64,000 bases of DNA from Triplophysa rosa (Eukaryota; Chordata; Actinopteri; Cypriniformes; Nemacheilidae): positions 22,320,946 to 22,384,945 of the forward strand of contig NC_079891.1 in NCBI RefSeq assembly GCF_024868665.1. The letters run 5' to 3'. Of this stretch, positions 28,281 to 39,466 are shown piece after piece. The position numbers were made by a program, and so were the translations under genes. Position 1 is the first letter of the stretch; the number at the start of each line of letters is the position of its first letter. Below the pieces are notes generated by a model. That model worked only from the letters and a program-made list of their open reading frames with translations. It was not told the DNA's origin and did no database searches.

Positions 28281-28391
28281 TTAAAGGAGTTGCTCACTGC
28301 AAAATTTGCCCCCATTGACTTTCCATAGTAGCAATAAAAACTACTATGGGAAGTCAATGGGGGCAAAATTTGAAGTGAACTACTCATTTAA
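28281..28391. mobile_element. 111-bp hairpin MITE
   Basis: It starts TTAAAGGAGTTGCTCACTG and ends in an inverted counterpart. Nested inside is a near-perfect ~32-bp stem (TTTGCCCCCATTGACTT with its complement AAGTCAATGGGGGCA) around a 9-nt loop. RNA from either strand would fold like a long precursor hairpin. Confidence 0.75.
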
Positions 28392-28499
28392 TACAACTGA
28401 TACTGTGAGCTACTCAGTGTATTCAGTAGGTTGCTTCAGAGGCATAAGGTATACGACAATAAAACAATGCACAACTGACATAAAGGAAATTTACTTTTA

Positions 28500-28650
28500 A
28501 TACTTGAGTACTTTTAAAAGCACATACTTCTGTACTTTTACTTAAGTAAGAATCTGTCTTTACAACTTTTACTTGTAGTGGAGTAATATTTGACCAGTAG
28601 TATCTGTACTTTCACTCAAGTAAGGAAATTGTGTACTTCGTCCACCTCTG
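28500..28650 (-). mobile_element. hAT-like MITE end (CAGAGGTGGACGAAGT terminus)
   Basis: Read on the minus strand it begins CAGAGGTGGACGAAGTACAC and continues with ACTTGAGTGAAAGTACAG, a widespread teleost non-autonomous element. Its terminus at 28650 abuts directly on the truncated 5' end of the Gypsy element. The far end is not delimited. Confidence 0.7.
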
Positions 28651-29269
28651 GGCATATGTCATTACTCTCCTCTCCGAGGCCGCCCGAGACTGGGCAGTGG
28701 TGGTATGGGAAGCCAAGGCGTCCTTCTGCTCACGGTTCGAAGATTTCCAGAGGGAAATGATCAACCTATTCGACCGAACAGCCCAAGGGTATGAGGCTGC
28801 CGCCGAACTGGCTTGGCTGACGCAGAAGGGATGCTTGGTTACTGACTATGCCATTCGGCTCATGAACCTCGCAGCGGCATGCGACTGGAATGACAGTGCA
28901 CTGCGCGCACACTTTTTGGATGGTTTAGACCATGCTATCGCCGATGAACTGGCACCTCTGGATCTACCTGCAGGGCTCGACGCGCTGATTAGTCTTTCAG
29001 TGCGGATTGAAAGCCGACTGTCTAGCTGCCGCCACCAGCGCAGCCTTACCAACCAACGCCAACCTGGCGCCCATTGCCCACCAAACATGCCCAAGCCCCA
29101 TCTGGTCCTGCTCTTCCCGGGAGTCCACCTCCCGACGTGGAACCCATGCAGTTGGGCCGCCTACGTCTTACCCCAGTGCAGAAGCAGCAGCGCCTATACG
29201 TGTCTATACTGTGGCAAGGCTGGCCACTTCGCCGTGCAATGTCCGGTAAAAGCCGGGTCCAGCCAGTAG
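28651..29269 (+). pseudogene. Gag (capsid C-terminal part and zinc knuckle), 5'-truncated
   Basis: The frame includes a sushi-type capsid region and a CCHC knuckle ([14 protein letters not shown]) at 29201-29242, ending at TAG 29267-29269. The N-terminal Gag half is missing, with the left edge coinciding with the MITE terminus at 28650. The capsid segment (QKGCLVTDYAIRLMNLAA) aligns by eye with the Gag-like protein at 44122-45078. Confidence 0.88.
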
Positions 29270-30423
29270 CCCGGAGAGTCCTGGTGGGCGCCTTCTCCCC
29301 TTCAACCTCTCCCTCGAGTCGGACCCTTCTACCATGCCGTCTCCAGTTCCAGGGGGCCATTCATTCTGGGTCAGCTCTCCTCGACTCTGGAGCAGAAGGC
29401 AACTTTATTAGCACCGCTGCGGCCAGAGAATGGGGGATTCCGACCATTCCCCTGGACCAACCGGTGGAGGCCTGGTCCTTGGCGGGTAGTCACCTCTCCA
29501 GTATCACCCACATCACCCCTTGTGTGAGTCTGCTTCTTTCTGGCAACCACCATGAGAATATTGTGCTGTACGTCCTGGATGCCCCGGGGAACCGGTTAGT
29601 TCCTGGGCATCCTTGGCTCGTCCAGCACAATCCTCACGTGGATTGGAAGACCAGTTCTCTATTAGCCTGGAGCCAATTGTGTCATGTGTCTTGTCTTGGT
29701 CTTGCCTCGTCTCCTGTTTCTGTTTCCTGTAATCCACAGGTGCCGCCCGCTGATCTCTCCAGCGTTCCGGTGGAGTACCACGATCTCTGCACTGTGTTCA
29801 GCAAGTCCCAGGCCACCTCTCTTCCTCCGCATCGTCCCTACGACTGCGCCATTGACCTCCTCCCAGGCTCTTCTCCGCCCAAGGGTCGACTCTATTCCCT
29901 GTCTGCTCCTGAAAGAGAGGCCATGGACAAATATATTCAAGACTCACTCTTGGCAGGGCTCATCCGACACTCGTTTTCCCCGGCGGGCGCGGGGTTCTTC
30001 TTTGTCGAGAAGAAGGACGGCTCCCTTCGGCCCTGTATTGATTATTGAGGTTTGAATGACATTACTGTTAAGAATAGAAACCCCCTACCTCTCATGTCTT
30101 CGGCCTTTTAACTTTTACAGGGAGCCCGGGTCTTCACTAAGTTAGACCTCCGCAACGCATACCATCTCATCCGCATTCAGGAGGATGATGAGTGGAAGAC
30201 GGCCTTCAATACACCTACGGGACATTACGAGTATTTGGTTCTCCCTTTTGGTCTAACCAATGCTCCTGCCGTCTTCCAGGACCTCGTCAATAGCGTTCTG
30301 GGTGACATGATTAACATGTTTGTCTTTGTGTACCTGGATTTTCTCTCCAGGCACACACCCAGCACGTTAGACGGGTCCTCCAACGCCTACTTGCACCTAC
30401 AAGTGCGAATTCCATGCCGAGTC
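29270..30423 (+). pseudogene. Protease and reverse transcriptase, inactivated
   Basis: The frame opens inside Gag, in the -1 frame relative to it. A retropepsin site [13 protein letters not shown] lies at about 29374-29411. RT motifs follow ([37 protein letters not shown], then [18 protein letters not shown]). A TGA interrupts at 30046-30048 and a TAA at 30109-30111. At about 30330 a small deletion changes the frame and removes the second Asp of the catalytic YxDD box, which reads YLDF. The enzyme cannot be active. Confidence 0.9.
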
Positions 30424-30427
30424 TGTC

Positions 30428-32341
30428 ATGTTCCTTAGTCACATTATTTCCTTTGACAGTATCAAGGCGGATCCTGACAAGATAAGAGCTGTCGCCAAAT
30501 GGCCTACCCCCGACTCTCGTAAGGGTCTCCAACGGTTCCTGGGTTTCGCCAATTTCTACCGGCGGTTCATCAGGAACTTTGGCCTCATTGCAGCGCCCCT
30601 TACGGCTTTGACCTCCACTAAGGTGCCGTTCAGGTGGAATCATGATGCCCAGGTTGCCTTTGATTACTTAAAGTCCCGGTTTGTCTCTGCCCCTGTTTTG
30701 TCTATTCCAGATCCTGCCCACCAATTTATTATCGAGGTCGATGCATCAGATGTCAGGGTCGGCACAGTTCTGTCTCAACAGTCCCCTGTTGATGGGAAGG
30801 TGCACCCTTGCGCCTTCTACTCACACCGTCTCAGCCCTGCAGAACGCAATTATGACATCGGTAATCGAGAGCTGTTAGCGGTTAGACTGGCTTTGGCTGA
30901 GTGGCGTCATTGGTTGGAGGGAACAGCGCAGCCCTTCTTGGTCTGGACAGATCACAAGAACCTAGAGTATATCCATTCAGCCAAGAGGTTGAGCTCGCGC
31001 CAGGCCCGCTGGGCACTCTTCTTTGGCCGCTTTAACTTCACCCTCTCGTACCGGCCTGGGCCCAAGAACCTTAAACCAGATGCCCTCTCGCTTCTGTTCG
31101 AGACCCCAGGGAGGGAACTTGCAGCCGAAACGATCCTCCCAAGGAGGGTGGTGGTCGGGGCCCTCTCTTGGGGTATCGAGCGGCGAGTGATAGAGGCCGG
31201 TCGAGTGGTGCAAGTGCCGGCAGAGTGCCCAGGGGGTAGGTTGCCGGTGCCGGCTGCGCTGCGTCCTGAGGTCCTTCGATGGTGCCATTCATCCAGGTTA
31301 GTCTGCCATCCAGGAGTCCGGGGAACGTCGACTGCCATCCATCAACGTTTCTGGTGGCCGTCCCTGGCTGCTGATGTCAGACAGTTCGTGTCGGACTGCC
31401 CCACGTGTGCTCAATGCAAGCCGCTCAACCGCCCTCCCGCTGGTCTGCTCTGTCCTTTGACCATCCCCACCCGCCCCTGGTCGCACATTGCTCTTGATTT
31501 TGTCACTGGGCTTCCCCCCTCCGAAGGTAACACAGTGGTTTTCATAGTGGTGGATCGCTTCTCCAAGGCGGTCCATTTTGTCCCTCTACCCAAACTACCC
31601 TCTGCCCGAGAGACCGCTCAACTGATGGTAGACCACATCTTCCATCTCCACGGCTTGCCTGTTGATGTGGTCTCTGATAGGGGGCCTCAGTTCTCATCCC
31701 GGTTCTGGAAGGAGTTCTGCAGACAGATCGGGGCCTCTGCGAGTCTGTCTTCTGGCTTTCACCCCCACATCAACGGGCAATGCGAGCGGGCCAACCAGGA
31801 TCTTGGTAGAATGCTCCGCTGTCTGACATCATCAAACCCCAGCTCTCAGCTCTCGTGGGTAGAGTACACCCACAACTCCCTCCAGTCCACTGCATCAGGT
31901 ATGTCCCCATTTGAATGTTCCTTGGGATATAACCCTCCTCTGTTTCCATCACAGGAACCCGACGCTGCAGTTCCGTCCGCCCTGGCCTTCATCCATCGCT
32001 GCCGTCACACATGGAAGAAGGCCAGGGGGGTTCCGGGGGGAACCATGAGACGGACCAAGGCAGCGGCCGACCGTCACCGGTCCTCTCCTCCAGTCTTTGT
32101 GTGTGGTCAGCGGGTATTGCTCTCCACCAAGGACCTGCCACTCCGGGTGCCCTCTCGCAAGCTGGCGCCCAGGTTCATTGGTCCACACCGCATCACCAAG
32201 ATGCTTAATCCGGTGGCTGTCCGGCTCAGACTTCCCCCCTCCCCTTCACCCTGTTTTTCATGTTTCCAGGGTCAAGCCTGTCATTTCCTCTCCACTCCAC
32301 TCCTGCCAGCTATCGTCCCTAAACCCCCCCCCCGCGTCTAG
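30428..32341 (+). pseudogene. RNase H and integrase frame, open for 637 codons
   Basis: After the RT frameshift a long frame resumes. The RT thumb motif ([18 protein letters not shown]) is followed by an RNase H domain whose four acidic residues are present: Asp105, Glu148, Asp174 and Asp218, counted from 30428. The integrase has an H-H-C-C finger ([10 protein letters not shown] to CPTCAQC, residues 287-330). Its D,D35E triad is Asp357, Asp417 and Glu453. Near 32240 a frameshift puts [12 protein letters not shown] into another frame, and the chromodomain is absent. It lacks its own start and is part of a dead element, although the catalytic residues survive. Confidence 0.9.
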
Positions 32342-32342
32342 T

Positions 32343-32878
32343 GGGTGGCTCAACAGTTTACACAGTCAGGAGATTACTAGATGTTCACTTAAATAGATTG
32401 CTATTTAAGTGTTTGCTGACTTTATTTAATTTTGTTGTTGTTGTTGTTGTTGTCATTGTTAGTTGTCTGTTGTATAGAGTTGTGTTTTAATGAATGATGT
32501 TTGTTGGTTGTCACCATGATTAAGGTTTGAGGTTTTCAGTGTTCAGGTCTAAGTGCATGATGCCATGCCACGACTGCTACTAAGTGTTTGTGCAGTTATT
32601 TGTTCAATGTATTTGGTCTATTTTGAGTCAAGGGATGTGTATAACAAATTTAAATAAAAACTCAGGATTGCATGCATGAACAAATTTCATTTGACCAGAC
32701 GATAAAACAGTTGTTAAGACAACTAAAAATCTTACTGCCACAGGCCTTCCCTAGCCTTCCCTAGACACATGTTTGATGGATATATAAAAAAGTTTAAAAC
32801 AGAACCTGATGCTGAGAGCTAAATCTTAAGGTGATTGTCTTGATTAAAAATGTAATAGTGCCTGTAAAAAGAGGTATG
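32343..32878. other. Non-coding spacer
   Basis: Apart from a (TTG)n tract at about 32432-32453, nothing recognisable lies between the end of the Gypsy fragment and the solo LTR. There is no LTR for the Gypsy element here. Confidence 0.6.
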
Positions 32879-33382
32879 TGTCAGGGTTCTGGTAGACGGA
32901 GAGCACACCACGGAGGTAGATAAGAAAAAGGAGTTTACTTCAAAAACAGGAATATCCAAAAACAGGTAAGTATTTCAAAAACGGGAATATCCAAAAACAG
33001 GTAAGTATTTCAAAAACAGGAATATCCAAAAACAGGTAAGTATTTCAAAAACAGGAATATCCAAAAACAGGTAAGTATTTCAAAAACAGGAATATCCAAA
33101 AACATTTAAGTATTTCAAAAACAGGAATATCCAAAAACAGGTAAGTATACTTATCGGGGTAAAGAATTGCAGTGAAGACAACAAGACTGAACAGGGAAGA
33201 ACAAAAAGGTGCAAACTTAAATAGAATCCTGATGATGTGATGCAGGTGTGGACTAATCAAAAATGGTGGATGTGCGGTGTATGCTTGGAAACTGAGTTCA
33301 GAACTCCGGGGAGAGGGAACGGGTGAAGCGAGCTGGCTGTGACGACATGGGGGGCGTGGCCGGTGGTGCTGAAACCTTTACA
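32879..33382 (-). mobile_element. Solo LTR with perfect GTATG target duplication
   Basis: The 504-bp unit has TGT...ACA ends and is flanked by GTATG on both sides (32874-32878 and 33383-33387). Read on the minus strand it begins TGTAAAGGTTTCAGC, has a TATA-like CTATTTAAG (33217-33225) and ends GAACCCTGACA, typical of a Gypsy-type LTR. The internal region was lost by LTR-LTR recombination. It carries a tandem array at 32941-33150. Confidence 0.88.
32941..33150. repeat. Six 35-bp tandem repeats inside the solo LTR
   Basis: The unit contains CAAAAACAGGAATATCCA and AAAACAGGTAAGTATTT, six times head to tail with only single-base changes. It lies downstream of the TATA-like box in LTR sense, so it would be in the transcribed part. 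Confidence 0.93.
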
Positions 33383-34740
33383 GTATGAGTGAAATTCTGA
33401 TCTAAAGATGGGACAAAACAGTCTAAAACAATCTTCTCCACTCTAAGTAGGCATTTTTTAGCCAGAAAAGTTGCAATACAGACCACGCCTTTTGCCATTT
33501 AATCAAAGGTCTGTTTATGTGACATCTTGCCCTGTATATCAGTTCCTCCATACTATGATTTTGTTCTTTTGTTTATTCTTCTTCTCTGCTTTTGGCTGAA
33601 GGGACAACCTCATCCAGTTGGACACCAATCACCCATGAACCTCCAGCAGCAGTGGGGGAGCAGGAAATAGAATGGAAGGCATTAACCTGATAAGACCACT
33701 GTTTCAGACCAGGGACATTCTGTATCTCTTCTTCCTCCCCCCTTCTCTTTCTCTCTCTGTCACTCTGCATCTCTCCATTCTTCTATCTCCTTACAGTTGC
33801 TACAGGTTCTTACATAAGCCAGTTGGATATTTTCAGCTTCTCAGCAAAGATGCAGTCAAGTTGAAGAGAACATGAAATATTTCATTTTTTCTCCTCCCCA
33901 ACCTGTCTAGTTGGGATGATTCAACATTATAATACTACGTTGTTTTTATCTGCATCTCCATGCCTTGTTTTATGATGGCAGGCATATTTTATGCCTTTTC
34001 TGTTTAAATATGGGCCAAAGGAAGAAAACAGATAGCGAAGGGATGGCAACGGGAGGGAAGCGCTCTTCGATTCTCTCTGCACATTCTATTCAGTAAACCG
34101 ACCTACATTTAAAGGCACCAAAGCCCTTTTACATGCTGTGTTAAATATTATCTTAGGATTCCTATTAAGACAGGTTACTATCAAGGTCTTCACTGCATAT
34201 GAGGCTGAAGGTTGTTTGGTCGAAGAGCAACATGTTATGTTTACATGCCACACTGCCTCCATTGGTATTTTACTCACTGCTGAAAGTCACAGATGGAACG
34301 TGATGGAACATTGAAATAGAAAAGGAGGAAAATGGATTTAGAAAACAGCCACAACATACATGAACATTTGTGTTCCCCCTCCCACAAGACACGGAGTTAA
34401 CAAAATTTATGGAGCATTTCTTGTATTATAAATGTGTAGGGTCACCTAAGCAACTATAATATGAATCTCTTGTATCACTTGCAATTACAGGTGTTATTAA
34501 ATCCTGTTAATTTATGAATGCATTCACTTCTTTTGTGTTTTGTGAGACTTAGTTTTACAGACATGTTTCATTTGAGTCCTCATTATACCGACAACAGAAA
34601 CAGAGAATTTCAAATGATTCATTGTAAGAGGATGTGATGGCTTGGACTGAATTCACATCTCTTACTCAAAGGTGTAACTACTGTAAACCCCGATAAGTTG
34701 GGGAAACTTGTTACCTCAAAGATAACTGTAAGTCTGTTTT
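33383..34740. other. Non-coding stretch
   Basis: No exon, repeat family or RNA gene is recognisable. Only chance frames below 70 codons occur. Confidence 0.5.
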
Positions 34741-35250
34741 ACATTTACATTTAGTCATTTAGCAGACGCTTTTATCCAAAGCGACTTACAAATGAGGTAA
34801 ACAATGGAAGCAATTGGAACAACATAAGGACAACAAAAAGCATAAGTGCAGTAAAACTGGTCTCATATAGCCTACCACAGTATACAAAGCCAAGGTGTTT
34901 TTTTTAAAGAGTAGAAAAGAGATAGAAGTCAGAACCGATCGGTCAGGTGCTGACGGAAGAGATGTGTTTTCAGCTGATTCTTAAAGATGGCTACAGAATC
35001 TGCTGATGTTGTATTAGCAGGCAGATCACAAAAGTGGAACGGATCCAGAGAAGGTACATGAGAGAGATTTTTTACCTTTTTGGGATGGCACTACAAGACG
35101 TTACAAGACTGTTACGTCGTTTGCAGAGCATATAGGGATCTGGCGGGTACATAAGTCTGCATTAGCGAGTGAAGATAAGGGGTTGCCAAATCAGTGGTGG
35201 TCTTGTAGGCCAGGAGCAGAGTCTTGAATTTGAGTTTTCCTCCTAAGCAA
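34741..35250 (-). repeat. Interspersed repeat with SINE-like end
   Basis: It opens with the reversed tail TTTAGCAGACGCTTTTATCC and AAAGCGACTTAC. It contains TGTTTTCAGCTGATTCTTAA, AAAGATGGCTACAGAATCTG and GGGATGGCACTACAAGACG, phrases of a dispersed non-coding fish repeat also represented at 1494-1875. I cannot name the family. Confidence 0.6.
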
Positions 35251-35446
35251 ATGCTCTACTTGTCTGCACAATGGTAACCTCATTAAAATCACTACTGTTA
35301 CAAACTCTTTAAAAAACGGGATAGAACAGAATACCAAACATTTATAAGCCTCCTCCTATTGAAATTTTGATATAAATACATAAAATATCACTTTATTTCA
35401 AGATTTACTTCCATTATCCAGTCCACACAAAACATGCTGGGAATCC

Positions 35447-35600
35447 AGTGTTGGGTGTAACTAATTACTAAGTAATACGTTACTGTAATTTAATTACTTT
35501 CCCCTTAAAAAGTAAAGTAAGGGATTACTCTTATTTTTTCTGTAATTTAATTACAGTTACTTCTGATGTAATTTAACTAAATACTGTGTAATGTATACAA
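35447..35600 (+). repeat. AGTGTTGGG-type dispersed element
   Basis: It starts CCAGTGTTGGGTGTAACTAA and continues with repeated TAATTACTTT/GTAATTTAATTAC phrases, a recurrent teleost non-autonomous DNA repeat. The right boundary is unclear. Confidence 0.55.
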
Positions 35601-35805
35601 TAGTGGAATTGACATTGAAATTCAAAGTCTAACTTTAAAATGCATGCATTAAAATGTATCTTTCTCAAATTTGTAATACTTTAGTTAGTTAATAAGAGTA
35701 CTATATGTAGTTTTATGATTTATTTGAATGAATTTAGAGTCTTTTCGTGTCTATCCTTGAATCACTTAACTAATCAAGGTTGATATAAGATATAGAAAGT
35801 AATTA

Positions 35806-36044
35806 GAGAACACAGAGAAAGATATTTGGACGAATGCTTGTAACCAAACAGTTCTTCGACCCATTTACTAGTAGGAAAAATTACTATGGTGGTCAAAAGT
35901 GGCCCAGAACTGTTTGCTGTCCTACATTCTTCAAAATATAATCTTTTGTGTTCAACAGAACAAGAAATAATACAAATTTAGAACAACTCAAAGGTGAGTA
36001 AATGATGACAGAGTTTTTATATTTGGGTGAACTATCACTTTAAT
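35806..36044 (-). mobile_element. MITE fragment of the TTAAAGGGATAGTTCA family
   Basis: It contains ACACAGAGAAAGATATTTGG, ATTCTTCAAAATATAATCTT and ends GGTGAACTATCACTTTAA, matching the right end of the copy at 22480-22791. The other end is missing. Confidence 0.7.
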
Positions 36045-37570
36045 ATTTTCATGAAAAAGACAAATGAAATTTTATGTCATGTGAACTTTTACATGTAAAA
36101 ATCATGTTTGTTTAAAGAATATGAATTTGAAAACTTGTTGTTTTTATTATTGTATATATTTATTATAGTTTTATGATTGTAAATGCTTTTAGGATCTTGT
36201 GCAATAAATAAATCAGTGTGCACAGATTTCTAAACTGAGTATAAAGACACAAATTGTTAAATTCAGGAAACTGTTTACAAGTCTGTTATTACAGATTATA
36301 AAATTGTGGCTACATATTCTTGGTTTTGAAAATAGAAAAATTCTGCTAAGAGAAAAACTCTGTGACAATCATATGAATCACTCTTCATTTTCAAACCCAA
36401 CAACACCATGTGTTTTGCGTGATTGGTACGCTTTTTCTGTCTATATGCAACAAGGTAGTCATTTCCTTAAAATGCAACATAAACACCAAACATGACATCC
36501 AGACTTGCCGATGCAGTGATGCATGTTTCAAGTGTTAAGGAGACAGCTAGACCTTAGGAATGGAGCATCATTGGAATGACCAATAATTTTTGCACTTGTT
36601 TTTCACATATTGGACTTGACTGCAACATCTGAATGTGTGATAAGGATTTCAAAAACAAGGCACGCTCTATCTATACTTCTCTTTTTCTGTATTTCACACA
36701 TCATAGCTGGTCTGGCCTTTCTTGTATCTTTGCAATTTTCATATTCTTCAAAGGGATGGTTCACACTGTGGGCATTTGTAATTAGGTCATCTTCTCTTCT
36801 CTCCCTTTCTCTCTTACCCTCACTCTCCATCTTTTCCTTCTTTCATTTTTATACCATCTATCGCTCTTATTTCTCTCATTCATGCACCTTCATGCCTCTC
36901 TCTTCATATTTTCTTGGATCGGTTTACAGTGCGAGTGGTGAAGACGAAAGCAGATTAGATGCCCCCTTTGCAAGACAGCTGAGGGGGAGGATACGCGTTA
37001 GAGCTGGGGAGCTGGAAATAGTCAACTATTTTTGGTTTTGCAGAATGTGTTAGGCAGGAGATGGAGAGAAATTACAATTCTGTTTACAAGGCATGGGGGC
37101 TGGGTTCCAATGTGGGGTTTAAGGAGCTTTAGGTCCTAGAGGCCCTCTGGTCTTTCTGTCTCTGGTGGCTTTGGACCTATGACTGACAGCAAAACTGCCT
37201 TTAACTATGGACACAGATAAAACAGAAAGTGTGAGACAACGCTCACATTTAATTAAGAACAAGAATTCTTTGTCTTGTAATTAGAAAGTGTTTATTTAAT
37301 AATTTACAGTGCTCTATAATGTAATTTACTTGAAGCATAACAGTGATAGCATAAGTGACCATAGTTAAGGGCTGTCCACACACAAAAAATAACCACAACC
37401 ATAAAGTTAACTATAAAAACAATAAACTAATTCTAACTAGAAAACAGCCCACCTAACACCAATGAAACAGAAGAACAATATCATTGAGATTATCACATTC
37501 AGATTAGATTATAATTTCTTAAAATTCAAATTAAAACACTGTCTGAACGCAAATGCAGTTTATGCTTAAA
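36045..37570. other. Non-coding stretch
   Basis: No supported gene. A 147-codon frame at 36610-37053 is low-complexity and unconvincing. Confidence 0.45.
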
Positions 37571-38945
37571 TTACAGTTTTTTTCAATCGCTAACATCCCT
37601 TTGACCAATCTGTAGTCACATTTTCAAAACTCTAAACACAATTAGCACAACATCCGTCTGTTGTTACCATACCATTAAGTCAATTCATGTTGTTTTGCAC
37701 AAAATACTACATTTTCTTTTCACACAAGTTTACGCCATACCAAAATTATGGATCTTTCTTTTCTACAAATGCTTAAACACACAGCATGACAAAAATGAAG
37801 ACCTAATGTTCCAAATAAAAAAAAATAGTATAAAGGTTCTACTTCTGCAAAAAAAAACAGCAGCTTAGAAGAGCTGATAATAATTATTTTATGTATATAC
37901 TGTATAATTAATATTATATATTATTTTGCTAATTATTGAGAAACAGCTGATTCCAATCTTAATTAGTTTCAAGTCTTTTCATTACGTGACAATGCACAAT
38001 ATAGTAAAAGGCACTCTCTGGATACAGAACAACACAGAGAAAATGTCTGGACGAGGGTGAGGAGTAGTTGGACGAGGGAGAGGAGAAGTTGGACGAGGGA
38101 GAGGTGTAGTTGGACCAGGACAAGGGAGAATAAGAGCTAGGGGAAGAGGAGCAAGAATACGTGGCGCAGTTCAAAGGAGAGTAAGAGCTGTTGTCACAGA
38201 TGAAACAAGAGCCACCATAATAGACCATGCGGTAAACCATGGTCTATCACTGAGAGAGGCAGGTGAAAGGGTCCAGCCTAATGTCAGATGGTCAACTGTG
38301 GCTTCAATTATCCGAATTTTTCAACAAACCAATAGGTAAGTAATGCATTTCATGAAGGCCTTAACTGCAGTTGTAACATACCACAATAATGGCTGGCCAC
38401 CAGCAGCTACAGATACAAATCTGTGACATTTTTTGTTCTTTTAAAGGACACAACAACTTCCTTATTCTGGGGGGGGAGAAAATAAGTTACTTACTGAAGA
38501 CCAAGAGCATGTCATTGCAAGATGGGTCGTTGCTGACAATGAGATAAAACTCATTCAGGACAGAATTGTACAGGACAACGTGTTATTCCAGAATGTGGAA
38601 AGCTACCATCGCTCGAACTCTGAACAAACACAGAATTCGAATGAAACAACTGTACACAGTTGCCTTTGAAAGAAACTGTGAACGGGTCAGGGAACTCCGA
38701 CACCATTATGTCCAGGTGCCCATAGAGCATCTGATTCTAGAGTGACTTTTACACTATTCTAAACTTTTTTTTACTATTGTCTATTGCTACTTTTTTCAGA
38801 GAGTTATGATGTTGGAGGCTAATCAGATGCCACATGAGTTTGTTTATGTAGATGAGGCAGGATTTAATCTGACAAAAACTCGTAGACGAGGAAGAAACAT
38901 AATTGGGAAAAGGGCCACCACTGTTGTGCCAGGTCAATTAGCAAT
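37571..38945 (+). pseudogene. Decayed IS630/Tc1-type DDE transposase gene with an intron
   Basis: An ATG at 38043 opens an Arg-Gly-rich N-terminus with an in-frame TGA at 38058-38060. It continues into a helix-turn-helix-like segment (IIDHAVNHGLSLREAGERVQ) ending at a GGTAAGTAA donor near 38334. After a ~110-bp intron the frame resumes at GACACAACAAC (about 38445). A frameshift near 38600 puts ARTLNKHRIRMKQLYTV in a new frame. A DDE-type segment, EFVYVDEAGFN followed by KTRRRGRNIIGKRA, lies at 38836-38935 after an interrupting stop. The remaining catalytic acids are missing. A possible left terminus TTACAGTTTTTTTCAATCGC lies at 37571. This is a transposase that has lost activity. Confidence 0.75.
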
Positions 38946-39466
38946 TTAATTTAGCCAATAAAGCCTTAGTGCAGAAATTCTGTTTTTTTTGTACATTCTA
39001 TGAAGTATTGATTCCTTCACTATGTTGTACACGTACTATCAAAAATGAATCCACACAGAGTAATTGTGATACAGAAAAGAAAAAGACAAGACTATTTTGC
39101 AGCACAATAGAAAAAATATGCAGTTGACTGAATTATTTAAAAAATGACTGTCATATTGTATGTTCTATACAGGTCGAACTGAAACATGACAAGTAATGCA
39201 GTTTTTGTTTTGTCATAATTTGTTAGCATTTTGACAGTCTATGCATTATGATTGACTATATGTTCCTGTTGGTTAGAAAACTAGTGCTAATGTTTTGACT
39301 GAATGACTCGGGTTTGCTGTGTTTTGATAGAGTTAGAAAAGTTGAAAAGTTGAAAAAGGCATTCAAGCATTTTTTTCAGCATTCAAGTATTTATTTAACA
39401 AAATGAGGTTTTGGCAAGAAAATTTACTATTTGGCTAATTGTGTGATGTAGGTGTGTTACTGTGTT

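Larger units (their letters stand above)
28651..32342 (+). mobile_element. Truncated Ty3/Gypsy retrotransposon, Tf1/sushi type
   Basis: The order Gag, CCHC knuckle, protease, reverse transcriptase, RNase H and integrase identifies Ty3/Gypsy. The Gag and Pol motifs match the sushi group. Pol follows Gag in the -1 frame, as is usual for this group. The 5' LTR and start of Gag are missing, cut at the hAT-like terminus. The 3' end stops before any chromodomain, and no LTR is found. The reverse transcriptase is broken by two stops and a frameshift. The G+C content is far above the flanks. It is a dead copy, but it shows that the group to which the 43.7-kb element belongs has been active here. Confidence 0.93.

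Noticed and set aside
28651..32342. Possible pairing of the Gypsy body with the LTR at 32879-33382
   Set aside because: The LTR has its own perfect GTATG duplication on both sides, so it is a separate solo insertion.
32941..33150. Regular 35-bp repeats reminiscent of a CRISPR array
   Set aside because: Repeats are directly adjacent with no unique spacers, and they lie inside a eukaryotic LTR; this is a tandem array.
36610..37053. 147-codon plus-strand frame with hydrophobic Phe/Ser/Leu-rich stretches
   Set aside because: Translation of a T/C-rich tract. No domain, no promoter or splice context, and abrupt composition change in the middle.
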